Assembly: GCF_025802015.1 (NCBI RefSeq)
Contig: NZ_JAOYFC010000001.1
Coordinates: 558,001-622,000, forward strand
DNA length: 64,000 nt
From: Falsihalocynthiibacter halioticoli
Lineage (GTDB): Bacteria; Pseudomonadota; Alphaproteobacteria; Rhodobacterales; Rhodobacteraceae
Direction: 5' to 3'
Notes under the pieces: model-generated
What the model was told of the DNA's origin: nothing
What the model saw: only the letters and a program-made list of their open reading frames with translations
The model's database searches: none
Shown: piece by piece, positions 51,090 through 60,310 of the stretch
Position numbering within the stretch: position 1 is the first letter of the stretch
Layout of the letters: every line of letters begins with the position of its first letter
Program-made: the position numbers and the translations under genes

Positions 51090-52435
51090 CAAAAATCACC
51101 TTTGTTGGTGCCGGCTCGACGATCTTCATGAAGAACATTGTCGGAGATGCCTTACTCACGCCTGCACTTGCCGATAGCCACTTTGCATTGATGGATATTG
51201 ATCCTGTGCGCCTTGCCGAAAGTGAAATGGTTGCCAAGGCAATGATCCAGACCACGGGAACAGGCGCCCGCGTAACAACGCACACGGATCGGCGCGAGGC
51301 ACTTGAGGGCGCGGATTTCGTTGTCACCACCTTTCAGGTTGGTGGATACGACCCTTGCACAGTGACGGATTTTGAAATTCCCAAGCAATATGGGCTACGC
51401 CAAACCATCGCCGACACGCTTGGCGTGGGTGGTATTATGCGTGGGCTTCGCACCGTTCCGGTTCTGTGGGATATCGCTCGCGACATGGCAGAGCTTTGCC
51501 CAGACGCCACCATGCTCCAATACGTTAATCCCATGGCAATCAACACTTGGGCGCTCGCAGAGCGTTATCCAGCGCTAAAGCAGGTTGGCTTGTGCCATTC
51601 GGTGCAAAACACCGTTCAGGAAATGGCCCATGATCTGGACATTCCAGAGGGCGACATCCGCTATAAGGTGGCGGGCGTAAACCACGTGGCGTTCTTCTTG
51701 CGCTTAGAGCAGGAAAAAGATGGGGCTCTGCATGATCTCTATCCAGCGCTTCGCAAAGGCTATGCAGATGGCAGCTTGCCCAAACCGCCACTGCTGATGC
51801 CGCGTTGCCCGAATAAAGTCCGCTATGAGGTCATGAACCAGCTTGGCTATTTCTGTACCGAAAGCAGCGAGCATCTGGCCGAGTATGTCCCTTGGTTCAT
51901 TAAAGATGGGCGCGAGGACTTGATTGCGGAATTTGGCATTCCGCTGGATGAGTACCCGGCGCGTTGCATCGAGCAGGCCGCAAGCTGGAAAGACCAAGCT
52001 AAGGCACTTGAAAGCGCAAGTGAAATCGAGGTTTGCAAGAGCCACGAATTTGCCGCCGAATTGATGAACGCTATCGTCACTGACACGCCCTATGTTGCCT
52101 ATGGCAACCTGCCCAATACGGGGCAAGTCCCGCAATTGCCGTTGGGAGCAGCCGTTGAAACGCCCTGTCTCGTTGATGCCAATGGCGTGCAACCAAGCGT
52201 GGTCACAGACATCCCACCCCAGCTTGTTGCTGTGATGCGTAGCCAGATCAACGTTCAGGAACTGACGGTTCGCGCGCTCGTTGATGAGAACCCCGAACAT
52301 ATCTACCACGCAGCAATGATGGACCCACATACAGCCGCCGAACTCGACATGCGCCAGATTCGTTCGATGGTGGATGACATGCTCGCCGCGCATAAAGACT
52401 GGCTTCCAGATTGGTGCCAATCAAGTCGGGCCTAA
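51086..52435 (+). CDS. GH4 alpha-galactosidase (MelA-like)
   Basis: 449 residues. The N-terminal NAD-binding segment is ITFVGAGSTIF at residues 4-14. The metal site of GH4 is visible at Cys170 (GLCHSVQ) and His200 (VAGVNHVAFF). NPMAINTWAL near 148-157 is the substrate-side motif of the MelA subgroup. GH4 enzymes cleave by NAD-dependent oxidation, elimination and reduction with Mn. It is cytoplasmic and hydrolyses the imported alpha-galactoside. Alternatives in GH4 are alpha-glucosidase or galacturonidase; the CHSVQ form best fits MelA-type enzymes. Confidence 0.9.
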   Translation: MTKITFVGAGSTIFMKNIVGDALLTPALADSHFALMDIDPVRLAESEMVAKAMIQTTGTGARVTTHTDRREALEGADFVVTTFQVGGYDPCTVTDFEIPKQYGLRQTIADTLGVGGIMRGLRTVPVLWDIARDMAELCPDATMLQYVNPMAINTWALAERYPALKQVGLCHSVQNTVQEMAHDLDIPEGDIRYKVAGVNHVAFFLRLEQEKDGALHDLYPALRKGYADGSLPKPPLLMPRCPNKVRYEVMNQLGYFCTESSEHLAEYVPWFIKDGREDLIAEFGIPLDEYPARCIEQAASWKDQAKALESASEIEVCKSHEFAAELMNAIVTDTPYVAYGNLPNTGQVPQLPLGAAVETPCLVDANGVQPSVVTDIPPQLVAVMRSQINVQELTVRALVDENPEHIYHAAMMDPHTAAELDMRQIRSMVDDMLAAHKDWLPDWCQSSRA

Positions 52436-52496
52436 CGACCGAAGAAACACTGCTGAAGTTGGCCGAATAATTGTATTCTAGGCCCCGTGAAAAAAA

Positions 52497-52522
52497 GAGC
52501 CGCCTCGTTTTCGAAGCGGCTC
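52497..52522. terminator. Terminator between GH4 and pyruvyl transferase genes
   Basis: GAGCCGC (52497-52503) and GCGGCTC (52516-52522), extended inward to 11 pairs with one mismatch. A-rich and T-rich flanks allow function on both strands, which converge here. Confidence 0.8.
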
Positions 52523-52585
52523 ATTGCTTTTATTTCGGTCAGCTTTCGCCTTAGGTGACGCACCCTGTAAGTGGGGAGCGCCGGC

Positions 52586-53806
52586 TTAGCGTTCCAAAGC
52601 GTTTACGGCATCTTGAATAACAGAAGTTTCCTGGAGCTTCTCCAACTGTTCGAGGATGCGCTGGGATTCCTGTTCGTAGTTCTTGCCCATCATGTCGATC
52701 TTTTCGATGATCTGATCAACGCCCGGGTTTCTAATGTCGAACACGTAATCTTGCTGTTTGAAATGCTCGGCGAGGTCGATGTATTTGCTGGCCCAGCCGA
52801 GTGTGATTACCGGAACACCACTTCTGTAGGCAAAAACCACCGAGTGATACCGCGACGCAACCACGTATTTGAACCTTGCGATGATGTCGATCAGTTCCGG
52901 GCTTGCGTATTCTTTGGTGATTACCGTTACCTTGTCTCTGTTCTTTGTTTTGCTCAGAACCTGCTCAACAAGGTGAATATCCGCTGTGGACGTGCAGAGG
53001 ATGTAGACATTTTCGCCGTTGTCCACGACCCTGTCCAAGCTCTTTGCGTAGAGATCAAAAACAGCACCGGAGTCGCCAATACGGAACACGTTTTCATTTA
53101 TGATGAAGCCAACTGAGCCTTTGACAGGGTAGTTTGCCTCGTCATTCGTGTAGGACGCATAAATCTCGTCTGCCGTCGGAAAGAGCTTCTCGCGAATTAC
53201 CATATCGGCCGATAATTCGACATTATCCAGATCCAGAGATTTCAGGCAGGCGTATCCTTCTTTCTCGCGGGCATAAATCTTTGTGGCGTAGGTCAATTCC
53301 TTTTTCACTTTCTTAAGGAATTCCTCATTGTCGCCATCGTCATCCCAGTCGAATGGCCCAAAGCTTTGGGGCATCAGGATGACTTTTTTCTTATAGCGCT
53401 TCGCGATTTGAATCGTCTGAAGCAGCAACTCACCACCACCTTTTGGCCAGCCGGAACCAAGTGTGTAGCCGCTTGCATCAAGAATGGCGTCCGCTTCTCG
53501 CAGCGCTTTATCCATTTCCGAAACCTTGCCGTTCCACTTGTCTGTCTTTCGCGACTTCCCAGCGAGGCGCGTTATAAGCGGCTCCAGCAACGGCACTTTG
53601 TTCAGGTTATATTTGAACACCAGACGCGTGTAGTTGTCGTACGGCAATAGCTTGAAGGCATATTGCTCCGGGTCGTCAGTTTTGTTCGCAAAACCAATAA
53701 CTTCGCAATCCTTGTAAATGGCCTTTAAGCCATAGCAAAGCGATAGAAACATAGCCTGAGAGCCTTTGTTTCTCATCTGTATTCCGGTAATAATAAACTT
53801 TTTCAT
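52586..53806 (-). CDS. Polysaccharide pyruvyl transferase (CsaB-like)
   Basis: 406 residues. The PF04230-type fold is shown by MRNKGSQAMFLSLCYGLK at the start, LDASGYTLGSGWPKGGGELL near 110, KKVILMPQSFGPFD near 140, and the late YVVASRYHSVVFAYRSGVPV with GWASKY. Such enzymes add pyruvate ketals from phosphoenolpyruvate to cell-surface sugars. The protein is rich in Lys, Asn and Ile, and the gene has lower GC than its neighbours, which suggests horizontal gain. It stands alone on the minus strand before the sulfotransferase gene. Confidence 0.85.
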   Translation of the reverse strand: MKKFIITGIQMRNKGSQAMFLSLCYGLKAIYKDCEVIGFANKTDDPEQYAFKLLPYDNYTRLVFKYNLNKVPLLEPLITRLAGKSRKTDKWNGKVSEMDKALREADAILDASGYTLGSGWPKGGGELLLQTIQIAKRYKKKVILMPQSFGPFDWDDDGDNEEFLKKVKKELTYATKIYAREKEGYACLKSLDLDNVELSADMVIREKLFPTADEIYASYTNDEANYPVKGSVGFIINENVFRIGDSGAVFDLYAKSLDRVVDNGENVYILCTSTADIHLVEQVLSKTKNRDKVTVITKEYASPELIDIIARFKYVVASRYHSVVFAYRSGVPVITLGWASKYIDLAEHFKQQDYVFDIRNPGVDQIIEKIDMMGKNYEQESQRILEQLEKLQETSVIQDAVNALER

Positions 53807-53954
53807 ACTAGTTAGCGAAAAACTTACACTTCCGCTTTTCCTCCTTGGATTTCCGAAATGTCGTGGTGTCTGTCCTGATTAGTCTTTGGTCATCAAACGC
53901 GGCAAGTGATGGTCTTGGGCTTAGTTTTTGTGCCTAAAGAATGAGAGTGTTGCA

Positions 53955-54794
53955 TCAATTGGCCCGATCCGATGGTTGATACCAGTGGCTAAGAGATTGC
54001 CCGCTCATTTTCTCAAGAGCTTCGATCGATGGATGGTAATAGTCGTTCAAACGATTGCGCAGCTCGTCTGTTAGTTTCGGGTACTTAGGCTGCGCGGCAA
54101 CCAATCCTCGGACGGTCTCGAAAGCGGACGTCCCGCGAAGGGGGCGAACGATCGGTTTCATCCATGCCAGGCTACGGCGCAACCCGGGAGGGACCGTCTC
54201 TGTTGTCTTGTCCTTAACTTTCTTGGTTCCGTTCACCAAAATCTGGCGGGGCGGAAGGCCAAGGTGCGAACGGACCTGTGAGATTTGTGTCTCCGGATCG
54301 CCCGCGACACCTTCGAAAAATAAGATCAGTAGCTTTTCGTGACCATAGAGATCTATGTAGTCTTGAAGGAGCGCTGCATATTTACCAGAGATCAGGTATT
54401 TGAGGTTTTCGCCCTGAGAAGGATCCAGATATGTTTCAATATCTTTGCCAACCTCGCCGCGTCTAAAGCGCATGCAATAGCTGGAATACGCCCGTTCAAC
54501 CGGATTGCGCAGCTGGGCAATCAGCTTAACGTCTGGCAAGTCGTTGTGAAGACGTGCCGCGGACTCGGGCTCATAGAGATAGGAGTTGGATTTCTCGCCA
54601 ACGATCTTGTCGCTCATTTGTGAGTCAAACTGCGAAAAATACCAGTCCGGCCCCCGACTGTACTCTCTAGAAAAATAATGTAGCTCTGGATCAGGCATAT
54701 AAACTGCCGGATCCATCTGTAATTGCTTTTGAAGCCATGTCGTCGCTGACTTGGCGGCGCCGATAATGACGAAATCGATATCTTTAAATTGCAT
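53955..54794 (-). CDS. PAPS-dependent sulfotransferase
   Basis: 279 residues from the ATG at 54794 (the frame is open to 54854, but homology starts here); no clear ribosome site is seen. The 5-prime phosphosulfate-binding loop IIGAAKSATTWLQKQL is at about 10-25, and the 3-prime phosphate motif LIAQLRNPVERAYSSYCMRF at about 105-125. It resembles carbohydrate (heparan-type) sulfotransferases and probably sulfates a surface glycan or lipid. Together with the pyruvyl transferase it would give the cell an acidic, modified polysaccharide. Confidence 0.85.
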   Translation of the reverse strand: MQFKDIDFVIIGAAKSATTWLQKQLQMDPAVYMPDPELHYFSREYSRGPDWYFSQFDSQMSDKIVGEKSNSYLYEPESAARLHNDLPDVKLIAQLRNPVERAYSSYCMRFRRGEVGKDIETYLDPSQGENLKYLISGKYAALLQDYIDLYGHEKLLILFFEGVAGDPETQISQVRSHLGLPPRQILVNGTKKVKDKTTETVPPGLRRSLAWMKPIVRPLRGTSAFETVRGLVAAQPKYPKLTDELRNRLNDYYHPSIEALEKMSGQSLSHWYQPSDRAN

Positions 54795-55125
54795 TAGCTG
54801 GTGGAGTCTCTGATCTGTGCGCTGGAAATTAGCGGTAAATACCGACGATACCACGCAAATGTTAAGTCTAGCAAATGAGAATTAGGTTTCTTGGAGGCCA
54901 CTCCCCCAGTCTCGATCGAACGTTCTCCTCATTAATCATGTCAGCTTTGCTGAGCTGTCAAGGAATGTAAGTAAACTCCCATAGATTTATGCGTATTTGA
55001 TGACAATGATGAGATTTCGCATCAATTGTGCATTCTGTGGTCGAGCACGGGAAAGTAAGCCTGAACCGCCATAATGGATCAATGTACGGCTGTAATCGCG
55101 ACCGTAGATTTTTTGGCTATTGGCG
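54795..55125. other. Gene-free spacer
   Basis: 331 bases, AT-richer than average. It holds a weak imperfect hairpin near 55003-55030 (TGATG/CATCA arms) and presumably the sulfotransferase promoter. I see no gene. Confidence 0.5.
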
Positions 55126-55956
55126 TTAGCGCAATTGCCTAAACCGATCTTCGTTCCGACGGACAAAGTCTTCCAGCGTTTCAAACTCATGCGCAGGGAG
55201 CTTAGGCGATGCGGGGAGGGGTTTCGCTGCAGGGCCTAGTCGAGGAAGAAAATGCAAGAGCAGCATAACCGCAATAAATGGCCAATCATTTCCCTGTTTC
55301 CGCATGTACCGGATGTAGCCAAACAGGCGCGCGGGCTCATATGTGATGCTTGTTCCTGCAATCTCGTTGATCGTTGAGCAAACGTCCGAAAACCCTGCAT
55401 AAACGCCAGCGTTAACCAAAACGCCGCGATCGCTGATCTGGCCTGTCAGCGCCGCAACGGAGACAGAAGCCACATCGCGAACCGACACCCAGTTCAATAT
55501 CAACTTCCCCGATGGGAGATACACGCGATTGTTTGCGTCCAGTTCTGGCCAGAGCGTTGTCAGAAGGTTCTCCATGAAATAGGTCGGCCGAATGAACACG
55601 TGTTCAAATCCCATCTCGGCGATCTTCTTTTCGATTTTTGCATGCGGTAGGTAGGATTTCGTGTCTGCGCCCATTACCGAAAGAAACACAATCCGCGTTG
55701 AGCGCGCGTAGGGTTGCAAGAAGCGTTCGAAGATATCGGGGTCGGTTAATTGCGGCGGGCGCATGAGAAAGATTGCGTCAAACGTGCGCTCCGGCTTAAT
55801 GCCCTGCTCAAAGTCAACCACTGTAGGTATTACGTTATCATTTTGCCCATAAGAGCCAGATCTCGTGCCGGCAAAAACATTGTGCCCATGAGAGAGCAAG
55901 AGGTTAACAATCTCGCTGCCCACATTGCCGCTCGCTCCGGTAACCAGAATATCCAT
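55126..55956 (-). CDS. NmrA-like NAD(P)-binding protein
   Basis: 276 residues from the ATG at 55956 with AAAGG upstream. An atypical SDR: GASGNVGSEIV at residues 7-17 binds the coenzyme, and FLSVMGADTKSYLPHAKIEK near 95-115 and IRPTYFMENLLT near 128 match the NmrA/HSCARG group. These act as redox sensors or as reductases such as NAD(P)H:quinone oxidoreductase 2. No operon partner is evident. Function unknown. Confidence 0.85.
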   Translation of the reverse strand: MDILVTGASGNVGSEIVNLLLSHGHNVFAGTRSGSYGQNDNVIPTVVDFEQGIKPERTFDAIFLMRPPQLTDPDIFERFLQPYARSTRIVFLSVMGADTKSYLPHAKIEKKIAEMGFEHVFIRPTYFMENLLTTLWPELDANNRVYLPSGKLILNWVSVRDVASVSVAALTGQISDRGVLVNAGVYAGFSDVCSTINEIAGTSITYEPARLFGYIRYMRKQGNDWPFIAVMLLLHFLPRLGPAAKPLPASPKLPAHEFETLEDFVRRNEDRFRQLR

Positions 55957-56091
55957 TTTGACGGCCTTTTGACGCAAGTGTTGAACAAAGCATTGAATTC
56001 AAACTTGGTGCCACCTGAAACGTGCTGATGCAACAATTTCGCGCGCTAAAGCAACGTGTTCGGATGTGAGCTTGGATTGTGGGAAAGTTTG

Positions 56092-56166
56092 TGGCTGGGG
56101 TGGTAGGATTCGAACCTACGGTACACGCTACCAAAAAGCGTTGCCTTACCACTTGGCTACACCCCA
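56092..56166 (-). tRNA. tRNA-Gln (anticodon TTG)
   Basis: 75 bases on the minus strand. A 7-bp acceptor stem TGGGGTG/CACCCCA, anticodon arm ACGCT-TTTTGGT-AGCGT with anticodon TTG, T arm GTAGG-TTCGAAT-CCTAC, discriminator G, and an encoded CCA end. Confidence 0.96.
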
Positions 56167-56303
56167 ACTGTGAGCGGCTGTTTACGACGAGCGTTGCGAG
56201 TCTTCAAGCCCTGAAATGCCGCTATTTGCGATTTTTTTGGTCACGCCCGTATCGTCGGTGCGGCGTGCAGCAGGGCACGCCACACCGCGTTGATTTGCAG
56301 AGA

Positions 56304-57809
56304 TTAAATCGTTTGGTCGTAGTCTCCAACCGAAGGCTCTGTACGGATAACCTCGTCAATCTCTTTGAAAATCTGTCGCAATTCCGCGTCAGATTCGGGG
56401 CTTTCACAGACGACCACAAGGTTAGGTGTGTTGGAGCTCGCGCGCACCAACCCCCAAGCACCGTTCTCAAGGATGACGCGCGCGCCGTTGACTGTAACCA
56501 CCTGTTTGATGCCATGGCCGGCAATTTTTTCGCCCGCGGCTTCTTTTGCGACGAGTTTCTCGACGATGCGGTCTAGCACCTCGTACTTCTCGGTATCGGC
56601 GCAATAGGGAGACATGGTGGGCGTTGACCAAGTTTGTGGCAAAGCCTTGCGCAGGTCAGACATCTTCTTGTCGGGGTTGCGGTCCATAAGCTTGCAAATC
56701 TCGACCGCCACGCGCATCCCGCAATCATATCCGCGCCCAACAGGCTCCGCGAGGAAGTAGTGGCCGGACTTTTCAAACCCTGCCAATGCCCCGATTTCCT
56801 TGACGCGGCGCTTCATATAGCTGTGGCCAGTTTTCCAATAATCCGCCGTGACTCCGTTTTTTATTAGCTCTGGATCGGAGGCAAATAGCCCCGTGGATTT
56901 CACATCGGCCACGAAGGTTGAATTCGGGTAAAGTTTCGACAAATCGCGCGCCATGATGACGCCGACTTTATCGGCAAAAATTTCCTCACCTTCGTCATCT
57001 ACAACGCCGCAGCGGTCCCCATCGCCATCAAAACCAAGCGCGAAATCCGCGCCGGTTTCGCGCACCGTGTCCGCCATATCGTGAAGCATTTCCATGGCTT
57101 CGGGGTTCGGGTTGTAATGCGGGAATGTATAATCAAGGCGGTTGTGGCTCTCGACCACTTCAACGCCCATTCGCTCGAACACCTTGGGCGCAAACGCAGA
57201 TGCCGTTCCGTTGCCTGTGGCGCAGACAACGCGTAGCTTGCGAGACATTTTGAAATCGCCAACGAGATCGTCGATATAAGCGTCCATCACGCCATCAATG
57301 AATTCGTAAGAGCCTCCTTCTGCAGCAACGCCTTCGCCATTCAGTACGATCTCGCGAAGTTCGCTCATTTCGTCCGGACCATGGGTCAGGGGGCGCTCGA
57401 AGCCCATTTTTACGCCGGTCCAGCCATTGGGGTTGTGGCTTGCCGTGACCATGGCGACTGCGGGCACATCAAGGTGAAACTGTGCGAAATACGCCATCGG
57501 AGATAGTGCGGGGCCAATATCCTTGACCTGAATGCCAGCCTGCATCAGCCCAACAATCAGCGCGTTTTTGATCGAAAGGGAATAGTCGCGATAGTCATTT
57601 GCCACAGCGATAACAGGCTCGATCCCGCGCTTTCGCATTTGCGTACCAAGGCCAAGACCAAGAGCTGTAATGCCGGGCAGATTGATTTCGTCTGGATATT
57701 TCCAGCGTGCGTCATATTCGCGAAACCCTGTGGGTGTGATCATCGGATCGCGCAGGAAATCCCAAGTGTTTGGCGTAACGGTGGAGAGCGGCTTTTTCAT
57801 AATATTCAT
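56304..57809 (-). CDS. Phosphomannomutase/phosphoglucomutase
   Basis: 501 residues from the ATG at 57809; an ATG three codons later is also possible. The phosphoserine loop VTASHNPNGWTGVK lies near residue 125, the Mg site FDGDGDRCG near 265, and the sugar loop EKSGHYFLAEP near 350. The late RASSNTPNLVVVCE is the phosphate-binding loop. It interconverts mannose-6-P or glucose-6-P and the 1-phosphates, feeding nucleotide-sugar synthesis. The capsule export genes next to it support that role. Confidence 0.92.
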   Translation of the reverse strand: MNIMKKPLSTVTPNTWDFLRDPMITPTGFREYDARWKYPDEINLPGITALGLGLGTQMRKRGIEPVIAVANDYRDYSLSIKNALIVGLMQAGIQVKDIGPALSPMAYFAQFHLDVPAVAMVTASHNPNGWTGVKMGFERPLTHGPDEMSELREIVLNGEGVAAEGGSYEFIDGVMDAYIDDLVGDFKMSRKLRVVCATGNGTASAFAPKVFERMGVEVVESHNRLDYTFPHYNPNPEAMEMLHDMADTVRETGADFALGFDGDGDRCGVVDDEGEEIFADKVGVIMARDLSKLYPNSTFVADVKSTGLFASDPELIKNGVTADYWKTGHSYMKRRVKEIGALAGFEKSGHYFLAEPVGRGYDCGMRVAVEICKLMDRNPDKKMSDLRKALPQTWSTPTMSPYCADTEKYEVLDRIVEKLVAKEAAGEKIAGHGIKQVVTVNGARVILENGAWGLVRASSNTPNLVVVCESPESDAELRQIFKEIDEVIRTEPSVGDYDQTI

Positions 57810-57932
57810 GTGTCCTGTACAGGCGAAATAGTTAAAAACTAATAAATATTGTCGCAAATGAAGCTGAGGCTTCGTCGGTGTTCGGGGCGATCATAACTGT
57901 TGCGCAAGGCGATTTCATGGCGTTCGAGAAGT

Positions 57933-59474
57933 TTATGCAGACACTTGCTCCCTTAGAATTGAGGCAGTCAACGAGCAGAGCAAGTAGATTCCGGAGAAAA
58001 TCAGGAATGCCAGCACAGTGTTTTCAAAAGCACGAGGATAAGCGGCCTCATCAGGTGTGATCGGTGAAACGGCAGTCACAAGGTATCGTGTTTGGCGCGC
58101 GGCTTCGGCACGGGCGAGTTCCATATTTTGTAGCGCGGCCTGCAACATGGTCACACGGGTCAACAGGTCGCTTTCGGCGATCTGGAGTTCGCCCTGAATG
58201 CGCGCGAGCGATTTGCCGCCTGCAATTCCTTCGGTGAGTTGGGCGCGCAAATCCTCGATCACAATTTTGCGGCTGGCAATGCCACGCTCAAGTGTCGCAA
58301 CTTTGGTTCGGTTCGGGCGCGGGTTGGCGTTAAGCTCCTGTAGGGCGATTTCATCTTCGGTTACACGCAGTTCAAGCGCTGAAATGCGGTTTGTCAGAAG
58401 CGAGACTTCAAGCTCCGTACTGATCACGTCGTACAGCTCCTTGAGGTCAATCACCCTTTGCTGCGCGTTGGTGACAGCGAGTTCAGCCTCGTCATAGCTT
58501 TCGCGCGCGCCCTCAACCTGATCGTCTCGTACGCGTTGCGAGAGGCTGTCGACCTGTTCTTCGGCAATCGAAATCAGGAACTCTGCGTATTTGGTGGCCA
58601 GTTCTGGGTCCGCAGCGATCACCTCCATCTGGATGATCCCTTCGGTCGGATCATAGCCGATTTTCACGTTCTTTTTGTATAGCTTATAGGCTGCTTCGTT
58701 GGTGGCGTCAGGATCAAGGCGTTGTACGGGATCAATGCTTTCCTGACTGAAATGTGATTTAAAACCGAGCGCTTCATCAAGGCGCAGCATGGCTTCGCGG
58801 GATTGGAGATAATCCTGTACAACAATACTGTCTTCGGACGTTGCGAACTGTGTACCCGCAAGGAGACCCACCGGCGCGCTTGAGGGGCTTTGGGCCTGTT
58901 GCACCTTCATTTCGGAGAAGGTCGCGTACATGGGGGTCGCGATGCTGTAATAGTAATATCCCGCAATGGCAGTGGGCAAAAATACGAGCAGCAACAGTCG
59001 AAGTGACAGCATGAAAAGCCGCCGACGCCGACGTTTTGCAATGTCTTTCTGGATGCGCTCAAGCTCGCCAAATCCGCCATCAGCAGGGATAAACGGCGTG
59101 GATGGCAGCGGCGATGTTTCAGCTTGAGGCAGGGTGTTTGTCTGATTGTTGCCGCCAGTTGGGCCAACGATATCAAGCATGTTCGAGCGCTTGAACGGGT
59201 CGATGCCCTGTTCGCGCAACATACGGACAGCGTCAAAATCCGAGATTGGTGTAAGCCCATGCTTTTGCGCGACACGCCGCGCTGTGCGCAGTTGGCGGCC
59301 GGTCAGGCCTTCTTCTCGGATCGCGGCAAGTGCTGCTTCTTTGCGCGCGTTGATTTCGGCTTCGTTACGTTCTTGTGGAGTGGCGTCCTCTTTCGCAGCG
59401 TCTCCGAGCGGAGATGCCTTCTGGGTTGCGCTCTTGCGGATGTTAAAGCGCCTAGCTCTGGTCGTCATAGTCAT
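57933..59474 (-). CDS. kpsE: Capsule polysaccharide export inner-membrane protein (KpsE/BexC-like)
   Basis: 513 residues, start with AAGG upstream, overlapping the KpsT stop by 23 bases. A cytoplasmic N-terminal region of about 155 residues (including LRTARRVAQKHGLTPISDFD) precedes the first membrane helix (LRLLLLVFLPTAIAGYYYYS). A long periplasmic coiled coil (about 280-470) and a second helix near the C-terminus (AFLIFSGIYLLCSLTASILR) follow. This is the polysaccharide co-polymerase layout of KpsE, with a longer N-terminus than the about 380-residue E. coli protein. It couples the ABC exporter to the outer-membrane channel. Confidence 0.88.
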   Translation of the reverse strand: MTMTTRARRFNIRKSATQKASPLGDAAKEDATPQERNEAEINARKEAALAAIREEGLTGRQLRTARRVAQKHGLTPISDFDAVRMLREQGIDPFKRSNMLDIVGPTGGNNQTNTLPQAETSPLPSTPFIPADGGFGELERIQKDIAKRRRRRLFMLSLRLLLLVFLPTAIAGYYYYSIATPMYATFSEMKVQQAQSPSSAPVGLLAGTQFATSEDSIVVQDYLQSREAMLRLDEALGFKSHFSQESIDPVQRLDPDATNEAAYKLYKKNVKIGYDPTEGIIQMEVIAADPELATKYAEFLISIAEEQVDSLSQRVRDDQVEGARESYDEAELAVTNAQQRVIDLKELYDVISTELEVSLLTNRISALELRVTEDEIALQELNANPRPNRTKVATLERGIASRKIVIEDLRAQLTEGIAGGKSLARIQGELQIAESDLLTRVTMLQAALQNMELARAEAARQTRYLVTAVSPITPDEAAYPRAFENTVLAFLIFSGIYLLCSLTASILREQVSA

Positions 59475-60111
59475 AGAGCCTTTTTGCCTCTTCCAATGTG
59501 TCGAACATATGCAGCTTACCGCCTTTTAACACCGCTGCGGACCTACAGAATTTCTCAAGCGTGCGCGCCTGATGCGAAACAATCACAACTGTGGATTTCT
59601 GCAGCCGATCACGAAGGATGCTGCCCGCCTTACGGTTGAACTCAACATCGGTTGTTGAGGGCATGCCTTCGTCGATCAAATAGATGTCAAACTCCAGCGC
59701 AAGAAGCAGAGCAAAACTGAACCGCGCGCGCATCCCTGAACTATAGGTGCCGACGGGCATTTCGAAGTATTCCTCAAGCCCGCAGAGCCACCGACAAAAG
59801 GCTTCGATGTAATCTGGATCGAGCCCATAAAGCCGCGCGATATAGCGTGAATTTTCAACCGCCGTATGTTTGTTCGAAACGCCGCCCATAAAGCCAAGCG
59901 GGAAGGACACGCGGCAATTGCGGTTGATTATTCCCTCGTCAGGTTTTTCTAGGCCAGCCATCATGTTGATAATGGTGGTCTTACCCGTTCCGTTGGGGGC
60001 CAGAATGCCCATGGAATTGCCAAGCTCAACGCGAAATGTTGCCTGATCAAGAATGACCTTGCGCTGTTTACCGGTCCAGAAGGACTTGCTGACATTCACA
60101 AATTCAAGCAT
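59452..60111 (-). CDS. kpsT: Capsule polysaccharide export ATPase (KpsT-like)
   Basis: 219 residues. Walker A APNGTGKTTI is near residue 38; YSSGMRARFSFALLLALEFD is the signature, and IYLIDEGMPSTTD the Walker B with the KpsT-type acidic segment. It drives export of a lipid-linked polysaccharide. The expected permease KpsM is not adjacent: nhaA lies upstream and kpsE downstream. Confidence 0.92.
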   Translation of the reverse strand: MLEFVNVSKSFWTGKQRKVILDQATFRVELGNSMGILAPNGTGKTTIINMMAGLEKPDEGIINRNCRVSFPLGFMGGVSNKHTAVENSRYIARLYGLDPDYIEAFCRWLCGLEEYFEMPVGTYSSGMRARFSFALLLALEFDIYLIDEGMPSTTDVEFNRKAGSILRDRLQKSTVVIVSHQARTLEKFCRSAAVLKGGKLHMFDTLEEAKRLYDYDDQS

Positions 60112-60252
60112 TTCCGTGCTGATTGCGCTCTTTCCATTGCCTCAAATGCTGTGTTCGGGCGTTGTTTTATTGCTGTTCACCCAACCTTAGTATGGCGAAG
60201 TTGATCATTGGTTTACAATGGTTTTTCTGTGGCCGCACCCAGAAACGCAAAA

Positions 60253-60272
60253 CCCCGATACATTGGCCGGGG
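60253..60272 (-). terminator. Terminator after nhaA
   Basis: On the minus strand CCCCG and CGGGG form a short stem with a 10-base loop, followed by TTTT. Weak but well placed, 38 bases after the nhaA stop. Confidence 0.55.
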
Positions 60273-60310
60273 CTTTGGTTGAGTAGGGCGTCCAAATGTA
60301 TGGTCGCCGC

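Noticed and set aside
56092..56166. tRNA-Gln as an integration site for an island at 52586-56092
   Set aside because: I looked for a copy of the tRNA 3-prime end on the left side and found none, and there is no integrase gene. The low-GC pyruvyl transferase may still be acquired, but not by a visible tRNA-targeted element.
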